From an uncultured Bacteroidales bacterium (lineage in GTDB: Bacteria > Bacteroidota > Bacteroidia > Bacteroidales > Paludibacteraceae), in contig CALATT010000041.1 of NCBI GenBank assembly GCA_937891905.1, positions 1 through 23,220 on the forward strand: a DNA stretch of 23,220 nucleotides. Direction: 5' to 3'. The notes beneath the pieces were generated by a model. The model worked only from the letters and a program-made list of their open reading frames with translations. It was not told the origin of the DNA and made no database searches. Shown in pieces: positions 6,319-14,360 of the stretch (positions within the stretch are counted from its first letter, which is position 1; every line of letters starts with the position of its first letter). The position numbers and the translations under genes were made by a program.

Positions 6319-9300
6319 ATGAAAAAACTATTCTCTCTATTCTTCTTGTCTCTCCTTGTTATTAGCGCGCATGCGGCTGTGTTGTTGGTGGAGGATTTTG
6401 ATTATGTGGCCGGTACGGCTTTGGAGGGTCAGGGCAGTCCGAATAAATGGAGTTTATCAACGAATACGAATAATGCTCAGACAGCGAGTGCTCCTTTGGT
6501 GATTAGTTCAGATGGATTGACGATGCCTTATTATGGTGCAGGCGAGGAGGCGAAGGGTTTAGGCGTTATGATGCCAGTTGTGACTTTATCTCCTGATGCG
6601 AGTCGTCAGCGTGTTACATATCGTATGTTTGATACGAATAGTGGTTATAAAACGGGTTGTATTTATGCAGCTTTCTTGCTTAAGGTGAGTGAGGCTTCAA
6701 GTACAGCTCGTGATTTTTTCTCTTTTGAGGGTAATACGGGTACTACTCAGCGCGGTCGTTTATTTGTGAAGGCTGTAGGAGGTGGTTATCAGTTGGGCGT
6801 GAGTCGTACGAGTACAAGTCCTGTATGGTCTCGCACATTGGAATTGGGAAAGACTTATTTTGTGGTATTGAAATACGAATTGGTGCCAGATGCTTTGAAT
6901 GATGTTGTTTCTCTCTATGTGGATTTCCCATTGGGTTATGCAGAGACATCGAGTGCTGTTCGCTCTAAGATGGTAGAGAGTAATGATTTTGATAGTGGTT
7001 ATGCCGATCCATCTCAGTTGAAGGCTGTTTCATTCAAGCAGCGTGAGAATGGTTCGGTAGTACAGATGTCTCATCTGCGTGTAGCTACCACATGGGATGA
7101 GGCGGTCAATTATACAGGTCCGTCGTTGGAACCCGAAGATTTGACAAAGCCTATTTATCATTTCACTGAGGGTTTTGATACGAATGGTAATTGGACGATT
7201 ATCAATGTAGGTGCCTCCACGAAGCGTGAGCATGGTGATTATGGTAGTACGAGCCGCAGTTTGACATTCAATAAGACGGCAGATAGTGATCGTTGTAATG
7301 GTTCGCAGGTTATTTCTCCTGCGGTGAATACAGCGGGTGTGCTGCGTTTCTTCTTGATAGGGTCGTCGAATGAAACGCGTGGAAATATCCGTGTGAGCAA
7401 GATTATCGGTAAGGATACAACTGAGTTGGCGTATATCGAAGGTCCATTTGGTAAGCAATGGGTGGAGTATATGGTATTGGTTCGTGATGTATCGGATAAT
7501 ATCAAGGTGATGTTAGAGGTGAGTGATTGTGGTTTGGGCGCAGGCAGTTTGTATATTGATGATATCTCTTTGACTAATTATGTGCCTGCTGAGGCGCCGA
7601 AGGTAGGTGAGTGTCGTCTCACTGTGCCATTTCCATCGGCTAATAATCCCACGAGCATAGAGGCGGTAGTGACCAATCCTTCAGGTCGTAAGATAGCTGA
7701 GGTGGCTTTGCTATGGGGATATGACTCATCTGTATCTGAGGGTCGTATACCGATGCGTGTGGAGGTGGACTCCTTATATTCATCCGCGCCTATACCTGCG
7801 CGCGTGAAAGGCAAGGCGTATTATCGTATAGTGGCTTTTGATAGTCATTATGTATCGGATACGAGTGCAGTATTTAGTTATGATGTATATGGTGCATACA
7901 CCCATTGTGTGCGTCCAGGTGTAGTGCTGGGTGCGGGTGAGGAGTGGCGTCACACCAGCGGGTTAGATGGCGTGCGTATCTCCTTTAGCAATGCGGGCGG
8001 CGCGATGCAATTAGGCGTGAAGGGAGGCAATGGTGTTGAAACGATTTATAGTGCAGAGTTGGTGGGAACAACAGGTGATTTAGCATTGAGTGTAGAGCCA
8101 GGAACTGCTTTGGTGTTGCGTAATGCAGGTACTGGTGATATTCGTATTGATGCTGTGGAGTATAATGATTTCCGTCCTATTGTATTTACTGATAGTCCTC
8201 GTCAGTTGCAGTTGTATCCTCGTTCAGAGGATGGTACGGCGGTGGTTCGTATAGCAGGTAAGGTGCAGCAATCAGGTGTTGCTTCGTTGCAATTTACGAT
8301 GTACCGTAATGGTGAGTCACAGCGTACGAATGATGTAGCTGTGGCTGCGGACGGTAGTTTTGATAGTTCATTCACTATTCGTGCTGAGAAAGCTTTGTAT
8401 AAGTTTGCTTATACGATGGGTAGTGTAAGTGGTGTATTGGCTGATAGTGTAGTGGCGGGTGATGTATATGTCATTGCTGGTCAGTCAAATGGTGCTGCCT
8501 CTGCGTCTGGTAATCCAGGTGTGACGAATGCCTATTGGCGCAATTTCGGTTGTGTGCAGAAAACGGAGGTGTATAATCCAGCAGATACCTTATGGGGATT
8601 GAGTAATAGTGCGGGCTGGGGATATGGTCGTGCGTTCTATAATGGTTATTCAGGATATGTGCTTCAGCGTGAGTTATTGGAGTCCCAGGGCATACCTACA
8701 GCGGTATTGAATATTGCTATTGGCGGTAGTTCGCTCAATCAAAACCTACCTAATCCATCCAATAGAGAGGATTTGAGCACATTCTATGGTGAGGGTCTCT
8801 ATCGCTTGCGCAAGTCAGGTTTGGCTGAGCATGTGAAGGCTATCATATGGGTGCAAGGAGAGAGCGACCAGAATGGTTTATACGAGGATTATGGTGTTCG
8901 ATTAGAGAAATTATATCAGGCGTGGAAGGAAGATTATCCTAATGTGAAGCGTGTGTATATTTCTCAGATTAATGTGGGATGTGGTACTAGCACATATGCC
9001 TCCGAGATTCGCGAGATTCAGCGTCGTATGAGTGCCGCTCACGATGATATAACGGTGATAACGAATATAGGTATTCCTATTCGCTATGATTCTTGCCACT
9101 ATTTGGATGAGGGTTATGAGCGTTTGTATGGTCAGTATGCTCGTTTGATTGAGCAGGATTTCTATGGCAAGTCTATCTCAAAGGCTATGTATTCTCCTAA
9201 TGTGAAGAGTGTTAATTGGACGGATGAAAGTCATTCTGCGATAGCTATTCGCTTTGACCAAGAGATGGTATGGCCTGCTCCGATGTGGGGTAGAGATATG

Positions 9301-9786
9301 AAGGATTACTTCTACAATGAGAATGAGGAGCGTATTGTAGTCAATCGCGGTTATGTGGATAATACAGATAGTCATTGTGTGGTATTGGAGTTGGCTCCGG
9401 GTCAGCGTCCTACTCATCTGACCTATGGTCCTGACAACTATGTATATAGCAGCACTCGTGGTATGGATACGCTCTATGTTGACCCATGGTTGCGCAATGC
9501 GGAGGGATATGCAGCGCTCACTTTTGATCGTTATCCTATTGCGGAAGCTTCGGTATTATCATACGAGGTGATAGAGGGTCAGCATTTTGTGCGTATCGAG
9601 GGTGATATGCTATTAGCGGAGAGTACGAAAGGAATCGATTCGATAGAAGTGTATTCGCCATCAGGCGTATTGTGCGCTAAGGCTACCACCTATGTATGTC
9701 CATTAAAGAATATCGCTCGTGGTATCTATGCCGCAAGGGTGCGAATGCAGAATGGAGAGGCGATAACATGCAAATTTGTTTATTAA
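6319..9786 (+). CDS. Large secreted multidomain protein with SGNH/SASA acetylesterase domain
   Basis: 1155 aa. Signal peptide MKKLFSLFFLSLLVISAHA. Residues ~20-265 are a beta-rich domain also found in the next two genes, ending ...HLRVATTWDEAV. Residues ~275-420 look like a jelly-roll binding module, followed by an Fn3-like segment (~425-530) and another beta module. Residues ~715-945 are a SASA/SGNH esterase: VIAGQSNG with nucleophile S723, GGSS, WVQGESD (844-850) and a D924-S-C-H927 Asp/His pair. A further beta domain follows. The last ~60 residues resemble a type IX secretion C-terminal domain (VYSPSGVL ... ARGIYAARVRMQNG ... KFVY), suggesting outer-membrane export. Family members remove O-acetyl groups from sugars. 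Being first in an alginate operon, it may deacetylate alginate, which would point to bacterial O-acetylated alginate; that is inference. A purely binding role is possible, but all catalytic blocks are intact. Confidence 0.82.
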   Translation: MKKLFSLFFLSLLVISAHAAVLLVEDFDYVAGTALEGQGSPNKWSLSTNTNNAQTASAPLVISSDGLTMPYYGAGEEAKGLGVMMPVVTLSPDASRQRVTYRMFDTNSGYKTGCIYAAFLLKVSEASSTARDFFSFEGNTGTTQRGRLFVKAVGGGYQLGVSRTSTSPVWSRTLELGKTYFVVLKYELVPDALNDVVSLYVDFPLGYAETSSAVRSKMVESNDFDSGYADPSQLKAVSFKQRENGSVVQMSHLRVATTWDEAVNYTGPSLEPEDLTKPIYHFTEGFDTNGNWTIINVGASTKREHGDYGSTSRSLTFNKTADSDRCNGSQVISPAVNTAGVLRFFLIGSSNETRGNIRVSKIIGKDTTELAYIEGPFGKQWVEYMVLVRDVSDNIKVMLEVSDCGLGAGSLYIDDISLTNYVPAEAPKVGECRLTVPFPSANNPTSIEAVVTNPSGRKIAEVALLWGYDSSVSEGRIPMRVEVDSLYSSAPIPARVKGKAYYRIVAFDSHYVSDTSAVFSYDVYGAYTHCVRPGVVLGAGEEWRHTSGLDGVRISFSNAGGAMQLGVKGGNGVETIYSAELVGTTGDLALSVEPGTALVLRNAGTGDIRIDAVEYNDFRPIVFTDSPRQLQLYPRSEDGTAVVRIAGKVQQSGVASLQFTMYRNGESQRTNDVAVAADGSFDSSFTIRAEKALYKFAYTMGSVSGVLADSVVAGDVYVIAGQSNGAASASGNPGVTNAYWRNFGCVQKTEVYNPADTLWGLSNSAGWGYGRAFYNGYSGYVLQRELLESQGIPTAVLNIAIGGSSLNQNLPNPSNREDLSTFYGEGLYRLRKSGLAEHVKAIIWVQGESDQNGLYEDYGVRLEKLYQAWKEDYPNVKRVYISQINVGCGTSTYASEIREIQRRMSAAHDDITVITNIGIPIRYDSCHYLDEGYERLYGQYARLIEQDFYGKSISKAMYSPNVKSVNWTDESHSAIAIRFDQEMVWPAPMWGRDMKDYFYNENEERIVVNRGYVDNTDSHCVVLELAPGQRPTHLTYGPDNYVYSSTRGMDTLYVDPWLRNAEGYAALTFDRYPIAEASVLSYEVIEGQHFVRIEGDMLLAESTKGIDSIEVYSPSGVLCAKATTYVCPLKNIARGIYAARVRMQNGEAITCKFVY

Positions 9787-9805
9787 TCAATCAAAATAGA
9801 ATAAG

Positions 9806-11764
9806 ATGAAAAAGATTTTTACTGTATTATTTCTCACCATGTGTGTGTGGAGCACAGCGAACGCACAGTTGTGGCTTGAGGAGAATTTCAATTATCCAGT
9901 AGGCAATTTGGAGCAAGTGGCTTCGAATGCGGAATTGATAGAGCATGTATGGATGCCTTCTATGAAGGCTGCTGACGCGAATGGTGTATCACCTCAGGTG
10001 GCAGAAGGTGCGTTGACATACGCAGGATATGCTTCGTCCGGTAAGGGCAAGAAAGTGGTATTGGATGCCAAGATAGGCGATGCAAGTGATTCGCAGCGTA
10101 TTAGTGTCTATTACATGGATACACTTGGCAAACGCGATACAGTCTCTATGTATGCGGCTTTCCTCTTCAAACCGCTATCGGCTAAGAATACCTCAGGTCG
10201 CGATTTCGCTATTTGGGAGGGTTCTGTATCAAGCTCAATGGCTCGTGGCCGTGTCTTCCTCGCTAAGAGCGGTAGTATGGTGAAGGTAGGTGTGAGCAAG
10301 AATAGTTCTACTATCAGCGCATGGACCAATGATTTGGCAATAGGTGAGACCCACTTATTGGTGATGAAATACGAGGTGGTGCCAGGCGAGAAGAATGATA
10401 TCATCAAGGTCTTTGTCAATCCTACGCTTAATACTGCGGAGAGTGCGAATGCCTATATCGCAACAACAGATGCGGCAACCGATATGATTGTGCGCGGTTT
10501 TGGTCTCCGTCAGCGCGGTAATGGCATGGAAGTGAGTGGATTGCGTATTGGCACCACTTGGGAAGAAGTGATGGGTATGTCTGCTAATGCATTGTTCTTA
10601 GAGAGTAGGTTCCCTGCACCTAATAGCTATGTTGACCCAGCTACCACTCAGTTGACACTCACATTTAATGAGGAGGTGGCTTTGGGTACCAGTAATGGTG
10701 TGCCCACTTTGACCTCTATAGGTGGTGAGACCAAACTGCTTAGTCCATCTTTTGCAGGTAAAGTGGTCACTTTGCCTGTGGTATTGGAGGCGGAGAAAGA
10801 CTATCGCTTATCTATCCCAGCGGGTGTTTTTGCCAGCGGTTCAGTAGAGAATATGCCTATCGATATCGATTTCACTACACGCAATCCTAATGTGTATGTA
10901 GTGGAGGATTTTGCTTATCTCACGGGCGAACCAGTAGAAGGTAATAATGGTTGGGTAGTGAGCACCTCTACAGCAGACCAAGGTGGTATCAGTCCTGTGG
11001 TGGCAGATACTTTGCTTACCTATGCGGGCTATGGTAATAGCGCGGAAGGACAATCCATGGTGTTGGATAGCGTGGCGCAAGGTATTAGCGGCGATTTGAA
11101 GCGCAATACCGTATTGCCTTTCACCATTGATAAGGTGAGTGTGGATGCAGGAAGCAATGTGGTTTATACCGCTTTCTTGGTTAATCTGAGCACGATGGGC
11201 AGCACTTCTGGCAAGGAGTTGTTTGGTTATCTCAAGCAAGGTGCAGAGGATGGCGCTAATACCACAATGCGCGGCCGTGTACAAGTGAAGATAGAGAAGA
11301 ATAAGATGGTATTTGGTATTCGCAAGAATAGCCAAGAAATCACACAATGGTCAGATTCGCTGGATAAGAATGAGACGGCTCTCTTGGTGGTTAAATATAT
11401 CAATAATAGTACCTCCAGCAGCAATACAGCTGATGAGTTCTTCTTGTATGTTAATCCCGATGCGAGCAAGAGCGAAGCAGAGAATAGCGCTTTGATGCAA
11501 GTGGCTGTGGGTAATGATGTGGATGGAGGGGCAGACCTTCGTGCAATATGCTTCCGTCAAATGAAACTAAATGCTTATGTGGGTGGCATTCGCGTAGCGA
11601 AAACTTGGGAAGATGCGTTGAATAATGCTGATACACCTAATACAGAAGATATCGAGTCGATAGAGACTAATCGTCCATCAGCCAGCAAGGTGATTGTGAA
11701 TGGCAATCTATATATCCTGCGCGATGGTAAGGTATATACTATCGGTGGAGTACGCGTACAATAG
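9806..11764 (+). CDS. Secreted protein with two copies of an unnamed beta-sandwich-like domain and an Ig-like linker
   Basis: 652 aa, starting 19 bp after the esterase gene. Signal peptide MKKIFTVLFLTMCVWSTANA. Domain copy 1 spans ~21-256 and copy 2 ~364-606. Each starts with an acidic E-x-F-x-Y or E-D-F-x-Y motif, has a central Y-x-A-F-L strand, then L-L-V-x-K-Y and a V-N-P strand, and ends with FRQ/LRQ ... G-[LI]-R-[IV]-x-x-TW-E. Between them, ~262-360, is a bacterial Ig-like (Big_5/SbsA type) domain with LTFNEEV and LPAG-like IPAGVFA. The C-terminal 25 residues carry the short motif VNGNLYILRDGKVY also seen in neighbours. No catalytic motif is visible. A carbohydrate-binding or surface-structural role, perhaps with a ConA/LamG-like fold, is inferred from composition and context. 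Confidence 0.75.
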   Translation: MKKIFTVLFLTMCVWSTANAQLWLEENFNYPVGNLEQVASNAELIEHVWMPSMKAADANGVSPQVAEGALTYAGYASSGKGKKVVLDAKIGDASDSQRISVYYMDTLGKRDTVSMYAAFLFKPLSAKNTSGRDFAIWEGSVSSSMARGRVFLAKSGSMVKVGVSKNSSTISAWTNDLAIGETHLLVMKYEVVPGEKNDIIKVFVNPTLNTAESANAYIATTDAATDMIVRGFGLRQRGNGMEVSGLRIGTTWEEVMGMSANALFLESRFPAPNSYVDPATTQLTLTFNEEVALGTSNGVPTLTSIGGETKLLSPSFAGKVVTLPVVLEAEKDYRLSIPAGVFASGSVENMPIDIDFTTRNPNVYVVEDFAYLTGEPVEGNNGWVVSTSTADQGGISPVVADTLLTYAGYGNSAEGQSMVLDSVAQGISGDLKRNTVLPFTIDKVSVDAGSNVVYTAFLVNLSTMGSTSGKELFGYLKQGAEDGANTTMRGRVQVKIEKNKMVFGIRKNSQEITQWSDSLDKNETALLVVKYINNSTSSSNTADEFFLYVNPDASKSEAENSALMQVAVGNDVDGGADLRAICFRQMKLNAYVGGIRVAKTWEDALNNADTPNTEDIESIETNRPSASKVIVNGNLYILRDGKVYTIGGVRVQ

Positions 11765-11814
11765 TAACTAATCTATATTTACTTAATTTATTTACAATTT
11801 AAATTCTAATTAGT
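11765..11814. other. AT-rich leader before the 304-aa secreted protein gene
   Basis: This 50-bp gap is very A+T rich and is longer than most gaps in the rightward gene string (1-26 bp). No TAnnTTTG box, hairpin or T-tract is visible. Such AT-rich leaders often accompany well-translated Bacteroidetes genes, but no promoter can be claimed here. Confidence 0.35.
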
Positions 11815-12729
11815 ATGAAAAGAAATTTTTCTCTTTTGGTTGCTGCTATGATGTTGGCAGTTTCTGCAAATGCAGAAGTTTTATTCACAGAGGAGTTTAA
11901 CTACACCTCTGGTACTGTTCTTGGCACAGTAGAGGGTTGGACCACCGTAGGTGATATTACCGATGGTGAAGGTCGTATCGTGAATGATTTGACGCTCTCT
12001 TACACCGATGCTGCGGGTGAGTATATCCTGAGCGGTGGTAAGTCTTTGAAGCATAACTACGCGTCTAACAAAGTGGATGGTTCGAATGGTAAGCAATATA
12101 TGTCTTATCATGGTTTCACAAAGGTAGAATCAGGTGCTGTGTATTTGACTTATATGTTCAAGGCTGATGGTGCTCAAAAGCAATCAAATGGTGAGTTGTT
12201 AGGTTTGACATCTGGTGTAACAAACCCAACCGCTCGTCCTTGGACTGGTAAAATCGCAAGCGACGCTACTGGCAATACTTTCCGTTTTGGTTTGACAATG
12301 CGTTCTGGTACAAGCAAAGATGTAGTATGGGGAGAAACTGCTTACTCTATTGAGGATGTTATTCTCGTGGTATTGAAGTACGACCTCGCTTCTCCAAAGG
12401 CATCTCTCTTCATCAATCCTACTTTGGGTACTACAGTAGAGCCAACAGCTGACCTTGTAGATACCAATGATGCAGATCCACGCACCAATATTGATAATGT
12501 AATGTTCCGCAACCAAGGTGCAAGTAAATCTAATTATTTCGTGGGTGGTGTACGCGTAAGCACCACATGGGCTGAGGCTGTAGCTGTTAAGGCTGCCAAT
12601 CCTTCTGACCCAACTGCGTTGGATCAAGTAGAACTAACCGGTAAGGCTCACAAGGTATTTGTGAATGGCCAAATGCTCATCGAGCGTAACGGCGAGTTAT
12701 TCAATATGACAGGCGCACGCATCCAATAA
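11815..12729 (+). CDS. Secreted single-domain protein of the same unnamed family
   Basis: 304 aa. Signal peptide MKRNFSLLVAAMMLAVSANA. Residues 21-256 form one copy of the domain seen in the two genes upstream: LFTEEFNY at the start, VYLTYMFK, LVVLKYD, LFINPTLGT and a closing FVGGVRVSTTWAEAV. A spacer containing TALDQVEL follows. The end is the short C-terminal motif VFVNGQMLIERNGELF, finishing TGARIQ. The protein is essentially the minimal domain-plus-tail unit of the family. Arginine codons are almost all CGT/CGC, and the AT-rich leader upstream would suit strong translation; both are weak hints of high expression. No catalytic residues are evident. An alginate-binding surface protein is a reasonable guess from the operon, not something the sequence proves. 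Confidence 0.75.
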   Translation: MKRNFSLLVAAMMLAVSANAEVLFTEEFNYTSGTVLGTVEGWTTVGDITDGEGRIVNDLTLSYTDAAGEYILSGGKSLKHNYASNKVDGSNGKQYMSYHGFTKVESGAVYLTYMFKADGAQKQSNGELLGLTSGVTNPTARPWTGKIASDATGNTFRFGLTMRSGTSKDVVWGETAYSIEDVILVVLKYDLASPKASLFINPTLGTTVEPTADLVDTNDADPRTNIDNVMFRNQGASKSNYFVGGVRVSTTWAEAVAVKAANPSDPTALDQVELTGKAHKVFVNGQMLIERNGELFNMTGARIQ

Positions 12730-12730
12730 T

Positions 12731-14335
12731 ATGCGCCAATACATAATAGATATACGCATGATGATTCTTGTTCTGCTACTTTTTGTAGCAGGGCAAGGAT
12801 CTGCGCGTATCTATACTGTTCGTACTACGAGCGAGATCAATAAAACATGGCAAGCTGGCGATACCTTGGTTATCCCTGCGGGCACTTATACGAATCTAAA
12901 CATAACTATTAAAGGGACGGGTAGTTCCAAAAAACCGATTGTTCTCAAGGCGCAGCATGCGGGCCAGACCATTATGACGGGTCAGTCGCGTCTCACCATC
13001 AACGGCGCGTATATAGAGGCAAGCGGTTTGCTCTTTACTGGGGATTACAAGGGTAGTACAGCTATCTTAGAGTTCGCCTCGTCTTCTCATCATTGTCGAA
13101 TGACGGAGATGAGTATCGAGAGCTATAATACATCCGATAAGACGAAGGATTATAAATGGGTTTCTCTGCGTGGCCATCATAATAGGGTGGATTATTGTCA
13201 TTTTGAGAATAAGACGAATGCGGGCACACTATTGGTGGTTTGGTTGGAGTCGGGCGTGGAGGCATGCCATCAGATAGACCATAATCGTTTCTACCGCCGC
13301 ACGCCTAATCTGGATGAGAATGGCAAGGAGATAAATGCGCAGGAGATAATCCGTATAGGAGATAGCAAGACCAGTATGCAATATGCCTCATGCGTGGTGG
13401 AGAGCAATCTTTTTGAGGAATGTAATGGGGAGATAGAGACTATATCCAATAAGAGTTGCGGCAATATATACCGCAATAATACATTCATGTCGTGCGTGGG
13501 GTCGCTCACGCTTCGTCATGGTAATGACTGCCTGGTGGATGGTAATTTCTTTTTTGGAAATGGGGTGAAGAATACAGGCGGTGTGCGTATCATCGGTGAG
13601 GACCACACGGTGATCAATAATTATTTTGAGGATTTGATGGGCAATAACTACCGTGCAGGACTATGTATCGTGCGCGGCAAGGAAAATTCAGAATTGAGTG
13701 AGTATTTTCAGGTGAAGAATGCGGAGGTGAGTAATAATACTTTTGTCAATTGCAAGGAGGTTTTTTGTGTCAATTATCATTCGTCATCGGATTGCACATT
13801 ACCTCCGCTTAATACGGTGATAGAGAATAATCATGTCTATAATACCTCTACGAGCAATCGTAATATCTATTTGGCAGAGCAGGCCACCGGGGTGACATGG
13901 CGTAATAATATAATGAATAAAGGTGCGTATAAGAATATCTCTTTATCTTCTCCAGCGGTGATCAAAGGCGAAGATGCTAAGATGTTTTTATCCAATACGA
14001 ATATACCTATCTACGAACCTCAATCAGGCTCGGCATTGGTTCGCTATACCACGGTGCTGCCTGCTGAGGTGGTGACAGATGTGATGGGTCGTGAGCGTCC
14101 TAAGCAGAAGTTACCTGGTTGCTCGGAGATAGAGGGCGAACCCACTCGTATCATCCCTGATGCCACAACCACAGGTCCGCGATGGAAGCGAGGCATAGAC
14201 GATACCCATACGGGGGGAATAGAATTGCCCCATGTGGTTCAGGCCACCAAGCAAATCGTTCAGGGCCAGTTGGTTGTCGAGCGCAATGGAGTAGTTTATA
14301 CGGCCTCAGGACAAGTGATCAATACAGCAAATTAG
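12731..14335 (+). CDS. PL6 alginate lyase (chondroitinase B-like), copy 1
   Basis: 534 aa, starting 1 bp after the preceding stop codon. The signal peptide is cleaner from M10/M11 (MMILVLLLFVAGQGSA), so the true start may be at 12758 or 12761. Right-handed beta-helix with the PL6 opening ...AGDTLVIPAGTY...GTGSSKKPIVLKA. The catalytic pair is K241 (ETISNKSCGN) and R262 (TLRHGN), 21 residues apart as K250/R271 are in chondroitinase B. E234 and E236 match the calcium ligands E243/E245. PL6 enzymes cleave alginate, mostly polyM or MG/G linkages, or dermatan sulfate. The PL17/KdgF context favours alginate. Residues beyond ~440 form a linker, and the end carries the short C-terminal motif QGQLVVERNGVVY. 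Specificity and endo/exo mode cannot be read from sequence. Confidence 0.88.
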   Translation: MRQYIIDIRMMILVLLLFVAGQGSARIYTVRTTSEINKTWQAGDTLVIPAGTYTNLNITIKGTGSSKKPIVLKAQHAGQTIMTGQSRLTINGAYIEASGLLFTGDYKGSTAILEFASSSHHCRMTEMSIESYNTSDKTKDYKWVSLRGHHNRVDYCHFENKTNAGTLLVVWLESGVEACHQIDHNRFYRRTPNLDENGKEINAQEIIRIGDSKTSMQYASCVVESNLFEECNGEIETISNKSCGNIYRNNTFMSCVGSLTLRHGNDCLVDGNFFFGNGVKNTGGVRIIGEDHTVINNYFEDLMGNNYRAGLCIVRGKENSELSEYFQVKNAEVSNNTFVNCKEVFCVNYHSSSDCTLPPLNTVIENNHVYNTSTSNRNIYLAEQATGVTWRNNIMNKGAYKNISLSSPAVIKGEDAKMFLSNTNIPIYEPQSGSALVRYTTVLPAEVVTDVMGRERPKQKLPGCSEIEGEPTRIIPDATTTGPRWKRGIDDTHTGGIELPHVVQATKQIVQGQLVVERNGVVYTASGQVINTAN

Positions 14336-14360
14336 TATTAACCATTAAATAACAAACACG

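Noticed and set aside
3064..14335. A glycosaminoglycan (heparin/dermatan) degradation locus, since the lyases resemble heparinase II/III and chondroitinase B
   Set aside because: No sulfatase, PL8/PL12/PL13 lyase or GH88 unsaturated glucuronidase is present. PL17-specific residues with KdgF and a DEH-type reductase fit alginate better.
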